Positions 56,330-64,000 of a DNA stretch of 64,000 nt are shown one piece after another. Position numbers and translations under genes: made by a program. Position 1 is the first letter of the stretch; each line of letters begins with the position of its first letter. Below the pieces are notes generated by a model. That model had not been told where the DNA came from. It ran no database searches and was given only the letters and a program-made list of their open reading frames with translations. The stretch is from an uncultured Marinobacterium sp. GTDB lineage: Bacteria > Pseudomonadota > Gammaproteobacteria > Pseudomonadales > Balneatricaceae. The stretch is from assembly GCA_947501565.1 (NCBI GenBank), contig CANMWJ010000018.1:1-64000 (forward strand). Direction: 5' to 3'.

Positions 56330-56755
56330 ATGGAATTGGGGCGTAAATTAAAGGTGTATTACTTCACAGCGGTGTTCAGTGTGATGTTCTCGCTGGTGGG
56401 CTTCAGTTACAACGCGTGGCGGTTGGAAGTCACCGAGGATAATAGCAATATCCGTATGGCCTCGTTCGAGGTACTGAATACCCTCTCAGAGCTGGAGCAG
56501 CTGATTTACGCTGCGCACTACGATCACAACGCCATTGAAGGAAATCCCCGTAAAGGCTGGATTAAAGTGGGACTGATCGCTGACCTGAGCAGCCTGATCG
56601 GGCCTGATGTTGCACAGGATGCGAATACGTTGCGCCAGGTCTGGGGAGAAAACTGGGAGCTGCTGGGGCGGGAAAACGACTCTGCCAGTGTGATAGTGGT
56701 GGAGATCGACAAGGTGCGTAACCAGATAAAAATGGTGATAACCGATCTGAAATAA
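56330..56755 (+). CDS. Single-pass membrane protein, unrecognised
   Basis: 141 residues from ATG 56330 (MELGRKLKVYYF), chosen because GGAGAG sits six bases before it; a GTG at 56282 would extend it by 16 residues. One membrane segment (about 9-31, AVFSVMFSLVGFSYNAW) is followed by a soluble helical domain of about 105 residues ending in VVEIDKVRNQIKMVI. The Nin-Cout or opposite orientation cannot be decided by eye; the charged N-terminus favours a periplasmic soluble part. No family recognised. It precedes the metallo-hydrolase gene by 58 bases. Confidence 0.65.
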   Translation: MELGRKLKVYYFTAVFSVMFSLVGFSYNAWRLEVTEDNSNIRMASFEVLNTLSELEQLIYAAHYDHNAIEGNPRKGWIKVGLIADLSSLIGPDVAQDANTLRQVWGENWELLGRENDSASVIVVEIDKVRNQIKMVITDLK

Positions 56756-56813
56756 CGTTCAATGGTTGGCTATCATCTTTAATGGAACCATAACGGCTTA
56801 ACCGGAGGGAACG

Positions 56814-57716
56814 ATGTCACTGAAAAAGCTTTGTCTAACCACGGCCCTGATGGCGCTTTGTAGCGCTCCCTATGCGATCGCAGAAAAACATGGGCATCAG
56901 GCTGCTGCGCCTTCGTTCCGTTCTACGCCTGTCACCGATCAGGTTATTTTGCTACAGGGTAAAGGTGGTAACCTCGCCTTGCTCAAGGGTGAGCAGGGTT
57001 TGCTGATGGTCGATGATGATTACAAAAACCTCTCTCCGGCGCTGAAAGAGGAGCTGGCAAAGCACGGCGGGCTGGAGAAGCTCACCTATGTGATTAATAC
57101 CCACTGGCATGGCGACCATACCCAGGGCAATCTGGCGCTGGGTGGGCATGCGCATATTGTGGCGCACGACAACGTACGTGCCCGTCTGATGACCCGTCAG
57201 GAGATCAAGCTGTTCAAGATGGTGTCCGAGCCTTATCCGGAGTCTGCCCTGCCGTCGATCACCTACGACAAGACGCTGACACTGCATATCAACGGTGAAA
57301 CCGTGCAGGTAGTGCACTATGCGGGTGGTCATACGGACGGCGATTCAGTGGTGTTCTTCAAAAATGCCAATGTGGTGCATATGGGCGATCATTTCTTCAA
57401 TGGCTTCTTCCCGTTTGTCGACGTTGAGAGTGGCGGTAACGTGTTGCGCATGGCCGACAACATCAAAGCGTTGCTGGAGGTGATTGATGATGAGACCCAG
57501 ATCATCCCCGGACACGGCCCGCTGGCCAACAAGCAGGATCTGAAAGCGTTCCATGAGATGCTGGTGGGGACTGCTGCAGAGGTTAAAGCGATGAAAGAGC
57601 AGGGTATGAATCTGGGACAGATTCAGCTTAAAGGCCTGGATAGTCGGTGGGATGAGTGGGCGGACGGTTTCCTGCCCACCCGTGTCTGGATCGGTATCGT
57701 CTACGCCAGCCTCTGA
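56814..57716 (+). CDS. Secreted metallo-beta-lactamase-fold hydrolase
   Basis: 300 residues with a signal peptide (cleavage near YAIA). The metal-binding motif NTHWHGDHTQGN lies near residue 97, GGHTDGDSVVFF near 171, GDHFFNG near 191 and the last His in IIPGHGPL near 231. All zinc ligands of the fold are present. Many periplasmic members hydrolyse cyclic esters, lactones or thioesters; the substrate cannot be named, and beta-lactamase activity should not be assumed. GGAGGG precedes the ATG. A hairpin terminator follows its stop. Confidence 0.87.
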   Translation: MSLKKLCLTTALMALCSAPYAIAEKHGHQAAAPSFRSTPVTDQVILLQGKGGNLALLKGEQGLLMVDDDYKNLSPALKEELAKHGGLEKLTYVINTHWHGDHTQGNLALGGHAHIVAHDNVRARLMTRQEIKLFKMVSEPYPESALPSITYDKTLTLHINGETVQVVHYAGGHTDGDSVVFFKNANVVHMGDHFFNGFFPFVDVESGGNVLRMADNIKALLEVIDDETQIIPGHGPLANKQDLKAFHEMLVGTAAEVKAMKEQGMNLGQIQLKGLDSRWDEWADGFLPTRVWIGIVYASL

Positions 57717-57757
57717 GGTAACTCTGGCAGTACGGCCCGGTCAATTGTTGTTCCAAT

Positions 57758-57785
57758 CCAGCCCGCATCTGCGGGCTGGTCTGTT
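57758..57785 (+). terminator. Hairpin terminator after the metallo-hydrolase gene
   Basis: CCAGCCCGC and GCGGGCTGG pair perfectly around ATCT, followed by TCTGTTTA. The T-run is short, so termination may be partial. Confidence 0.6.
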
Positions 57786-57879
57786 TATGCAGCCTGCGTA
57801 TTTGGACCAGGGCCTGATACAATGGCGCTTTCGGTTTGAGTCTTCAAACCACACGCCAGTCTCAATCTGCGAATACGAT

Positions 57880-58872
57880 ATGCCCGCAAAACCAATCCGC
57901 ACCAACCGGGGGAGTGCCGCAAACGGTAAACCCGGTCTGCATCCTCGCAACTTGCACAAACAGCGTTATGACTTTCCGGCGCTGATCGATAGCTGTGCCG
58001 AACTGGCACCGTTCGTGAAGACCAACGCCCATGGCAACCTGTCGGTGGATTTTGCAGATCCAGAGGCGGTGAAGGTGCTGAATCGTGCGTTGCTGTTCCA
58101 TTTCTACGGTCTGCGCCACTGGGATCTGCCGGATGGATATTTATGTCCCCCCATTCCCGGTCGCGCGGACTATATCCACCATCTTGCCGACCTGCTGGCG
58201 CAGGATAACGGTGGTGAGGTACCTCAGGGGCGGCAGATTCTGGGCTTGGATATAGGCACTGGTGCCAACGCGATCTACCCGATCATCGGTCATCGTAGTT
58301 ACGGCTGGCGGTTTATTGCGTCCGATATCGACCCCGTGTCGATCGCGACGGCAGAGCTGATCGGTCAGATGAACCCTGTGCTGAAAAAGGCGCTTGATTG
58401 TCGTCTGCAGAACAATGCCGACGACTGTTTCAATGGCGTTCTTAAAAGCGGGGAGATGATCGACTTCAGCCTCTGCAATCCGCCGTTCCACAGTTCGATG
58501 GCGCAGGCCAGCGCCGGTACCCAGCGTAAGCTGAAGAACCTCGGCAACGTAAAAGGTGGTGATAAGACAAAACTCACACTGAACTTTGGTGGGCAAAATG
58601 CCGAGTTATGGTGCCCGGGTGGTGAGCAGGCATTCGTGAAACGTATGGTGCAGCAGAGCCGCGCGTATGCGGAACAATGCTGCTGGTTCACTTCTCTGGT
58701 CTCAAAAAAGGAAAACCTTCCAGCCATTTATGCCGCTTTAAAGAAGGTAAAAGCGGTGGACGTGCGTACCGTTAAGATGGCGCAGGGCAAAAAGGTCAGT
58801 CGGTTCGTTGCCTGGAGTTTTCTCGACGCGGAAACACGCAGTCGCTGGGCTAACAGCCGTTGGCGTGCTTAG
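57880..58872 (+). CDS. rlmF: 23S rRNA (adenine-1618-N6)-methyltransferase RlmF
   Basis: 330 residues from ATG 57880 (MPAKPIRTNRGS); a frame reaching back to 57652 overlaps the metallo-hydrolase gene and is a shadow. Motifs: GLHPRNLHKQRYDF near 24, DFADPEAVKVLNRALL near 65, HWDLPDGYLCPPIPGRADYI near 87, the S-adenosylmethionine loop GLDIGTGANAIYPI near 124, and the catalytic NPPF in FSLCNPPFHSS near 200. It methylates A1618 in 23S rRNA. Its final four bases overlap the end of the convergent MocR-type gene. Confidence 0.93.
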   Translation: MPAKPIRTNRGSAANGKPGLHPRNLHKQRYDFPALIDSCAELAPFVKTNAHGNLSVDFADPEAVKVLNRALLFHFYGLRHWDLPDGYLCPPIPGRADYIHHLADLLAQDNGGEVPQGRQILGLDIGTGANAIYPIIGHRSYGWRFIASDIDPVSIATAELIGQMNPVLKKALDCRLQNNADDCFNGVLKSGEMIDFSLCNPPFHSSMAQASAGTQRKLKNLGNVKGGDKTKLTLNFGGQNAELWCPGGEQAFVKRMVQQSRAYAEQCCWFTSLVSKKENLPAIYAALKKVKAVDVRTVKMAQGKKVSRFVAWSFLDAETRSRWANSRWRA

Positions 58873-60287
58873 TTTTCCCCGTTATCTAGCTCCTCTTCAA
58901 CCAGCCTGCTCACCCTTGTCAGGGCATGACTGATCTCTGAAGTTCCATCGTATTGGGCGAAGTTCAGACGGATGCAGTGCTGGTACTCCGCGCCGGTCGA
59001 GAACAGACTGCCCGGGGTGATCGCGATCCCCGCCGCCAGTGCCTGTTCGTATATCCGGTCGCCGTTACAGTAGTGCGGCAGTTCCAGCCAGCAGAGATAA
59101 CCGCCTTCCGGCTGGCTGTAACTGACCTCCCGCGGAATCAATCGGTTGAGATCATTCAGAAACTGGTCACGCCGCTGTTTGTAGGTGCGCTTGATAGTAC
59201 GCAGGTGGCGGCTGTAACGGCGGTCGGCCATAAAGTGCGCGCAGCTTTCCTGCAGCAGACCCGGCGAGGCGATCGTGGTGACATATTTGATGTAGTTCAC
59301 CTCTTCGTAATAACGTCCCGGAACCACCCAGCCGATACGGATATCGGTATCCAGCGTTTTTGAAAACGAGCCGCAAAGCACGACACGCCCGCTGTTATCC
59401 AGCGCTTTTAGCGGCGATATGCGTTGGCTTTGATAGCCCATCTCGCCAAACACATCATCCTCAATGATCGGCAGATCATAAGGTGCGGTGATGCGCATCA
59501 GTTCGGCCTGGCGGCACGAATTTATCTGGAAGCCCAGCGGATTATTGATGTTGGGGTTCATCATCAGCGCTTTGATCGGCCAGCGTTTGAGGGCGTCCTC
59601 CAGCAGTTTCAGGTTGATCCCTTCACCCTGCACTGAGGGGATCTCCAGCACTTTCATCCCCAGCGCTTCGATGCACTGCAGCGTGCCGTAGAAGCAGGGG
59701 GACTCCACCGCGATGATCTCTCCTTGTTGGGCGACGGCGCGCAGACCCAGGCTGATCCCCTCCTGTGCGCCGTTACAGATAATGATCTCCTGAGGTTGGC
59801 AGTCGAATGCAGTTTCGCTCAGGTGCAGGGCCAATCGCGCACGTAACAGGCTGTCACCGGGTGGCGGCTGGTAGTGATTGCTGTTGTGTTGATGCTCCGA
59901 GCGATGCCGTGCACCACGTGCCAGGGTTTGGTAGAGCTGGCGTCGTGCGGGAAAACGCGATTCGGGATCGGCGCTGCCCAGGGGGACCAGATCCATCCGG
60001 GAGGCGGCACTGATAATGCTAAGTGCCAGCCCGCCCAGCTTTACCGGGCGGGGGGCCACATTGATCGTCTGCTGCAGCGGCGTATGACAAACGTAATAGC
60101 CGCTGCGCGCACGCGGTTCGATCAGCCCCTCGGCTTCCAGCAGCTGGTAGGCGTGGATGATGGTGTTCTTGCTGACCTTCAGTGATTCGCACTGATTGCG
60201 CAGTGAGGGCAGCGGATCACCGGGGCGCAGTTTGTGGTCCTGAATCTGCTGGCGTAGCAGTTCGGCAACTTGCAGGTAGCGTTTCAT
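58869..60287 (-). CDS. MocR-type GntR/aminotransferase-like regulator
   Basis: 472 residues. A GntR winged-helix domain lies at the N-terminus (LRQQIQDHKLRPGDPLPSLR near 10; LKVSKNTIIHAYQLLEAEGL near 34). An aminotransferase class I fold follows from about 110, with the PLP lysine in LCGSFSKTLDTDIRIGW near 318, AQEGISLGL near 180 and IIEDDVFGEMGY near 285. The family includes PdxR, TauR and GabR; the effector and targets here are not known. It is divergent from the EamA-family transporter gene, with about 140 bases between, so it may regulate that gene. Confidence 0.9.
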   Translation of the reverse strand: MKRYLQVAELLRQQIQDHKLRPGDPLPSLRNQCESLKVSKNTIIHAYQLLEAEGLIEPRARSGYYVCHTPLQQTINVAPRPVKLGGLALSIISAASRMDLVPLGSADPESRFPARRQLYQTLARGARHRSEHQHNSNHYQPPPGDSLLRARLALHLSETAFDCQPQEIIICNGAQEGISLGLRAVAQQGEIIAVESPCFYGTLQCIEALGMKVLEIPSVQGEGINLKLLEDALKRWPIKALMMNPNINNPLGFQINSCRQAELMRITAPYDLPIIEDDVFGEMGYQSQRISPLKALDNSGRVVLCGSFSKTLDTDIRIGWVVPGRYYEEVNYIKYVTTIASPGLLQESCAHFMADRRYSRHLRTIKRTYKQRRDQFLNDLNRLIPREVSYSQPEGGYLCWLELPHYCNGDRIYEQALAAGIAITPGSLFSTGAEYQHCIRLNFAQYDGTSEISHALTRVSRLVEEELDNGEN

Positions 60288-60428
60288 GGGGTACAGATTA
60301 ATTTATTGAATGCTGAATGGGTACTATGCGGCATCTGTACCCATAAATAAACGGTGCCGTTGTGCCTATCTCACGGATGTTGATCCCCTTACAGTGGGGC
60401 GATTATCAATGAGGTTTGGAGTTGGGAT

Positions 60429-61367
60429 ATGGGGAGTATGCAAAAACGCTGGATACAGCTGGTGCCGTTTATGTTCGTACTCCTGTGGAGTACCGGCTTT
60501 ATCGGCGCTAAGTATGCCTTGCCGTATATCGAACCTTTCCATGTCTTGCTGATCCGTATGCTGATGACGCTGGTAGCGTTCGGTGCGCTGGCGTTGATAC
60601 TTAAATCGCGCTGGCCCACACCTTCCCAGGCGATGCACCAGATGGTGACTGGTTTTCTGGTACACGCCTGTTATCTGGGGGGCGTGTTTGCTGCGATTGA
60701 ATGGCAGATGCCCGCCGGTGTCACTGCGTTGATTATGGGATTGCAGCCGTTGTTGACTGCACTGATGAGCTGGCAGCTGATGAACGAGAATCTGCGCGGG
60801 CGTCAGTGGCTGGGCCTGTGTATCGGTTTTGTGGGTGTGGCGCTGGTGCTGGTATCAGGGCAGAACGGTGGCGAGTTTGAGATCAATGGTGCAGCGATGA
60901 CCGCTGCGATCCTGGCGCTGGTGGGAATCTCCGTTGGCACCCTCTATCAGAAACGTTTTGGTACGGGGGTGGACCTGTTTACCGGATCATTCTACCAGTA
61001 CCTGAGTACGGCGATCGCGATGGCGATTATGGCTTTCACCTTTGAAACCGGTGTGATCGACTGGCAACCAGAGCTGATCGGGGCGCTGTTGTGGATGGTG
61101 TTTGGTTTGTCGGTTAGCGCGATCCTGCTGCTGATGCTGATGATACGCGAAGGTGAAGCGGCGCGTGTTGCCAGCTACTTCTATCTGGTGCCGCCATTGA
61201 CCGCCGTGGAGGCCTGGTTGTTGTTTGATGAAACGCTCAACGTGCTTAGCATCGGTGCCATCGGCCTGACCGTGCTGGGTATCTATCTGGTATTGCGCCG
61301 CCCCGCGCCAAAAGCTGATGAAACAGAAGGCGCTGAAAAGTCGTTGTCCGCTGAGCCTGCCAAGTAA
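60429..61367 (+). CDS. EamA/DMT-family transporter
   Basis: 312 residues with ten hydrophobic segments in two EamA repeats. Typical pieces are LLWSTGFIGAKYALPYIEPF at the N-terminus, ALIMGLQPLLTALMSW near 99, and AARVASYFYLVPPLTAVEAW near 240 with the mid-repeat GLCIGFVGVALVLVSG. DMT exporters move amino acids, drugs or metabolites outwards. ATG 60429 has TTGGAGT at a proper distance, which favours it over ATG 60438. The divergent MocR-type regulator suggests joint control of an amine or amino-acid exporter; that is inference. Confidence 0.88.
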   Translation: MGSMQKRWIQLVPFMFVLLWSTGFIGAKYALPYIEPFHVLLIRMLMTLVAFGALALILKSRWPTPSQAMHQMVTGFLVHACYLGGVFAAIEWQMPAGVTALIMGLQPLLTALMSWQLMNENLRGRQWLGLCIGFVGVALVLVSGQNGGEFEINGAAMTAAILALVGISVGTLYQKRFGTGVDLFTGSFYQYLSTAIAMAIMAFTFETGVIDWQPELIGALLWMVFGLSVSAILLLMLMIREGEAARVASYFYLVPPLTAVEAWLLFDETLNVLSIGAIGLTVLGIYLVLRRPAPKADETEGAEKSLSAEPAK

Positions 61368-61460
61368 GGGCCACGGTTGCCGTGAGCCTTACCCCCGAAT
61401 AGGGTATGATGGCCTGCAAATTAAGCCATCATGCCCGGTACAGCCGGTGCTGTACCCTCT

Positions 61461-62273
61461 ATGCCTGAATTACCCGAAGTAGAAACCACGCGACGTGGAA
61501 TTGAGCCTCATCTGGTGGGGCGCTCTGTCACCTCCTTAGATGTCCGTCAGCCAAAACTGCGCTGGCCGGTGCCCGATCACCTTAGTCAGCTGCTTCCCGG
61601 GCGGGCTGTTCAGTCTGTGGAACGGCGCGGCAAGTACCTGCTGATCCGCTTTGATTGTGGTGAGCTGCTGGTGCATCTGGGGATGTCCGGCAGTTTGCGG
61701 GTTGTGGATAAAACTAAATCACCCGGCAAGCATGATCACGTGGATCTGACGCTGAACGATGGTAAGTGTCTGCGTCTCACCGATCCGCGCCGTTTTGGCG
61801 CAGTGTTGTGGCAGGCTGAAGGGGAGTTACACGAGTTATTGGCGCACCTGGGACCGGAGCCACTGAGCGACCAGTTCGACGCTGATTACCTGATCGAGCG
61901 TGCCAAAGGGCGTAAAACCGCGATCAAAACTTTCATCATGGATAGCAAAGTCGTCGTGGGTGTAGGGAATATCTACGCCAATGAAGCGCTGTTTGCTGCG
62001 GGCATCCATCCCAAGCGGGCCGCCGGTCAGATCTCCCGTGCGCGCATGGAGCGGCTGGTCGATGAGATCAAGCGAGTTCTGGCAGCGGCGATCATGCAGG
62101 GAGGCACCACGTTAAAAGATTTTGTCGGCAGTGACGGCAAACCGGGGTATTTCAAGCAGGAGTTAAATGTCTACGGTCGCCGTGGTGAGCCCTGCGTAAC
62201 TTGCGAGCGCCCCCTGAAAGAGATCCGTTTGGGTCAGCGGTCCACCGTGTATTGCAGTCACTGTCAGCGTTAA
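61461..62273 (+). CDS. mutM: Formamidopyrimidine-DNA glycosylase (Fpg/MutM)
   Basis: 270 residues. The start must be ATG 61461, because [13 protein letters not shown] places the catalytic Pro at the N-terminus after Met removal, with Glu next. [20 protein letters not shown] near 155 supplies the helix-two-turn-helix. The C-terminal zinc finger has Cys pairs in CVTCERP and YCSHCQR. It removes 8-oxoguanine and formamidopyrimidines and cuts the strand by beta/delta elimination. In E. coli it follows rpmBG; here about 6 kb of accessory genes lie between. It precedes a hydrolase gene by 13 bases. Confidence 0.97.
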   Translation: MPELPEVETTRRGIEPHLVGRSVTSLDVRQPKLRWPVPDHLSQLLPGRAVQSVERRGKYLLIRFDCGELLVHLGMSGSLRVVDKTKSPGKHDHVDLTLNDGKCLRLTDPRRFGAVLWQAEGELHELLAHLGPEPLSDQFDADYLIERAKGRKTAIKTFIMDSKVVVGVGNIYANEALFAAGIHPKRAAGQISRARMERLVDEIKRVLAAAIMQGGTTLKDFVGSDGKPGYFKQELNVYGRRGEPCVTCERPLKEIRLGQRSTVYCSHCQR

Positions 62274-62286
62274 CAATAGGATTCAG

Positions 62287-63192
62287 ATGAATATTCAAGT
62301 GAAACACGCGGCGTTGACCCGCGAAGGGCAGCCCGATCGTGTACGTCTGCGTAAAGCGCTGAAGCTGGAACCCTATCTGGCGCAACGGGAAGCCTTCAGC
62401 CTGGGCAGTGACGGTATTCACTGTGAGTTATACACCCACGCGGTTGACGCGCCGACCATCGTATTTCTTCCGGGTATCGGTACTTACTGTGAAATCTATG
62501 GTGAGATGCTGGCTAAGCTGAGCGCCAAGGGTTTCAACGTCGTGGGGATCGATCTGCCGGGGCACGGTTACTCAGATGGTTCCCGCGGGCTCTATACTGT
62601 GGCACAGGTCTCGGATACGGTGAGTATGGTGATCGATCATCTGGAAAGCCGTTTTCACGGGCCTTTTGCGATCTTCGGTTACTCCATCGGTGCGACGCTG
62701 GGCCTGGCCGCTGCGGAGCAGGATTCTCGGGTCAAGGCGCTACTGTGTGGCACCTTGCTGCTACCAAATATCGCGCCGGATATGTTCCATGAGATGGGCT
62801 GGCAATGGACCCACGCCAGCGCCTTCTTTTTCCCCCTTATGCGTGTACCACTGCGCATGATTGTCGACTTCGAACAGTTGCTGGCCAGCCATCCGGCTGG
62901 TAGCGAGGTCAACAAAGACCCGTTGATCGTTTTCGATTATCCACTGAAGACCCTCTCCAGCGCCTTTTCTCACCGCGCGGGTGTGGTTAAAAATCGTTAC
63001 CCGTTTAAAAGTGCGATCATTCATGGCGAGCGCGATGAGGTCTTACCGCTGGTATACAGCAAGCGGGTGATACGCGAGTGTGAGCAGCCGTTTGACCTGC
63101 TGGTTATGGAGAACGCGACCCACATGGTGCCTTGGCTGCGTACCAATCAACTGGTGGATATGGCGACCGATTGGTTCTTGAGTAATCTGTAA
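62287..63192 (+). CDS. Alpha/beta hydrolase
   Basis: A 301-residue serine hydrolase of the lysophospholipase/monoacylglycerol lipase-like type. IVFLPGIGTYCEIYGEML near 58 holds the oxyanion region. VVGIDLPGHGYSDGSRGLYT near 85 is typical of the family. The nucleophile is in FGYSIGATLGLA near 136. The Asp is probably in IIHGERDEVLPL near 247 and the His in MENATHMVPWL near 278. No signal peptide. The substrate is unknown; a membrane-lipid or acyl-ester hydrolase is the usual reading. AGGATT precedes the ATG. It may be co-transcribed with mutM. Confidence 0.87.
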   Translation: MNIQVKHAALTREGQPDRVRLRKALKLEPYLAQREAFSLGSDGIHCELYTHAVDAPTIVFLPGIGTYCEIYGEMLAKLSAKGFNVVGIDLPGHGYSDGSRGLYTVAQVSDTVSMVIDHLESRFHGPFAIFGYSIGATLGLAAAEQDSRVKALLCGTLLLPNIAPDMFHEMGWQWTHASAFFFPLMRVPLRMIVDFEQLLASHPAGSEVNKDPLIVFDYPLKTLSSAFSHRAGVVKNRYPFKSAIIHGERDEVLPLVYSKRVIRECEQPFDLLVMENATHMVPWLRTNQLVDMATDWFLSNL

Positions 63193-63279
63193 CCAAAGCG
63201 TCAACAGCGCTTCATGGGACTGTCACCGGAGTACCGGACACTGATCGCTAATTAACCAGTGTCCGTTACGGTGGCCGTT

Positions 63280-63807
63280 ATGAACGCCCTACGCAAAATT
63301 ACCAGTTATGACGCTGTGGCCTTTTATTGGTGCCACGGTTTTACCCAGATTCCAAGCATGGCGGCGACGAGCCGTATGATCTCCCGCTTGGGTGACGGTG
63401 GTCTCTATCTGACGCTGGGCATTATGCTGGCGCTGTTTGAACCTCTCGATGGGGAGGCGTTTCTGCTGGCTGGGCTGCAGGCCTTTGCGGTAGAACTGCC
63501 ACTCTACCTGATCCTGAAAAACACGATTAAGCGCGACCGTCCCTGTTACCGCTTTGATAACTTCAATGCGTTCATCGTGCCTTCTGATAAGTTCAGCTTC
63601 CCCTCTGGTCATGCCGCTGCGGCGTTTGTTTTTGCGACTGTCTTCAGCCACTTTTACCCATCCATGGCTGAGCTGAGCTACAGCGTTGCGGTATTGATCG
63701 GTCTTTCCCGCGTCATGCTGGGTGTGCATTATCCCACTGATATTGTTGCAGGTGCTGCTTTGGGCGTGAGTTGCGCTACCTTTACCCTGAGTCTGGCGGG
63801 ATTCTGA
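63280..63807 (+). CDS. PAP2-family membrane phosphatase
   Basis: 175 residues from ATG 63280 (MNALRKITSYD); a GTG start seven codons earlier is possible. It has five or six membrane segments. The three acid-phosphatase motifs are complete: KRDRPCYR near 90, FSFPSGHAAAAF near 105, and SRVMLGVHYPTDI near 148 with the catalytic His residues. Members dephosphorylate undecaprenyl diphosphate, phosphatidate or phosphatidylglycerol-phosphate. Followed four bases later by a glycosyltransferase start, it may recycle a lipid carrier for that enzyme; this is inference from context. Confidence 0.88.
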   Translation: MNALRKITSYDAVAFYWCHGFTQIPSMAATSRMISRLGDGGLYLTLGIMLALFEPLDGEAFLLAGLQAFAVELPLYLILKNTIKRDRPCYRFDNFNAFIVPSDKFSFPSGHAAAAFVFATVFSHFYPSMAELSYSVAVLIGLSRVMLGVHYPTDIVAGAALGVSCATFTLSLAGF

Positions 63808-63811
63808 AGCG

Positions 63812-64000
63812 ATGCGTGTTCTCTACGGTGTTCAGGCGACCGGTAACGGCCATATCACTCGCGCCCGTGTGATGGCGCCCGCACTTGAAGCCGCCGGTAT
63901 CGAGGTGGATTATCTGTTCAGCGGTCGTGAGCCGGATAAGCTGTTCAACATGGAACCGTTCGGTGACTATCAGACCCGCGAGGGCCTTACCTTTATTCAG
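63812..64000 (+). CDS. MurG-like glycosyltransferase (MJ1255/VC2487 family), 5' end only
   Basis: The first 63 codons of a gene cut by the window edge. The N-terminus MRVLYGVQATGNGHITRARV and the following EAAGIEVDYLFSGRE match the start of the MJ1255/VC2487 group of GT-B glycosyltransferases, related to MurG and diacylglycerol glucosyltransferases; GNGHITRA is the donor/acceptor loop near residue 11. The ATG lies four bases after the PAP2 stop, with GAAGCG as a weak ribosome-binding site. The two probably form an operon. Confidence 0.75.
   Translation, partial: MRVLYGVQATGNGHITRARVMAPALEAAGIEVDYLFSGREPDKLFNMEPFGDYQTREGLTFIQ

Overview
The window looks like the chromosome of a marine gammaproteobacterium of the Oceanospirillales type (Marinobacterium/Neptuniibacter-like). 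That placement is inferred from gene order (radC, coaBC, dut, algC, argB, slmA; gpmI, envC, ctpA, yibQ beside yibN, grxC, secB; glnA-ntrB-ntrC) and from protein motifs; no database search was possible. The housekeeping part is dense and moderately GC-rich. The first 25 kb is more AT-rich and accessory in character.

Layout. (1) 1-75: the 3' end of a 5S rRNA gene and its terminator, so an rRNA operon ends here. (2) 76-3568: a poorly coding stretch holding one CapK/PaaK-like adenylate-forming enzyme and a decayed IS30-family transposase with frameshifts and stops. (3) 3569-20450: asparagine synthetase, then a Wzy-type exopolysaccharide locus. It holds an OmpA-like lipoprotein, a Wza-like exporter, a Wzz-like chain-length protein, a CpsD-like ATPase with a broken P-loop, a Wzy/ligase polymerase, an unrecognised secreted protein, GT4 and GT26 glycosyltransferases, an ExeA-like AAA ATPase with LysM-like and SPOR-like ends, a membrane GT2, a WcaJ-like initiating phosphosugar transferase and a UDP-glucuronate decarboxylase. 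(4) 20544-24676: a convergent four-gene tailoring set (GT4, FemAB/CelD-like acyltransferase, polysaccharide deacetylase, small acetyltransferase). (5) 25066-30940: tRNA and proteostasis genes (DTW/TapT, Dtd, Pip, TypA) with small membrane proteins. (6) 31245-35694: the nitrogen-control unit glnA-ntrB-ntrC, with clear NtrC operators and a textbook sigma-54 promoter. (7) 35798-45298: trmL, a MEKHLA-domain protein, an M14-like peptidase, yibN-grxC-secB, gpmI-envC-ctpA-yibQ and a TauE-family permease. (8) 45394-50897: slmA, argB, algC, dut, coaBC, radC. (9) 50957-55512: two c-di-GMP/signalling genes (HDOD; CHASE-PAS-GGDEF-EAL), then rpmB-rpmG. (10) 55635-61367: accessory genes separating rpmBG from mutM, including a 36-codon lysine-rich protein. 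(11) 61461-64000: mutM, an alpha/beta hydrolase, a PAP2 phosphatase and the start of a MurG-like glycosyltransferase cut by the window edge.

How the genes work together. In the exopolysaccharide region the WcaJ-like enzyme would load the first sugar on undecaprenyl phosphate. GT4, GT26 and GT2 enzymes would extend it, with UXS supplying UDP-xylose. Wzy would polymerise, Wzz would set length and the Wza-like lipoprotein would export. The neighbouring deacetylase and acyltransferases would decorate the product. No Wzx flippase is visible in the window. Two proteins with likely peptidoglycan-binding ends (the OmpA-like lipoprotein and the ExeA-like ATPase) suggest that the exporter is anchored to, or inserted through, the cell wall. 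This assembly is the most interesting system here.
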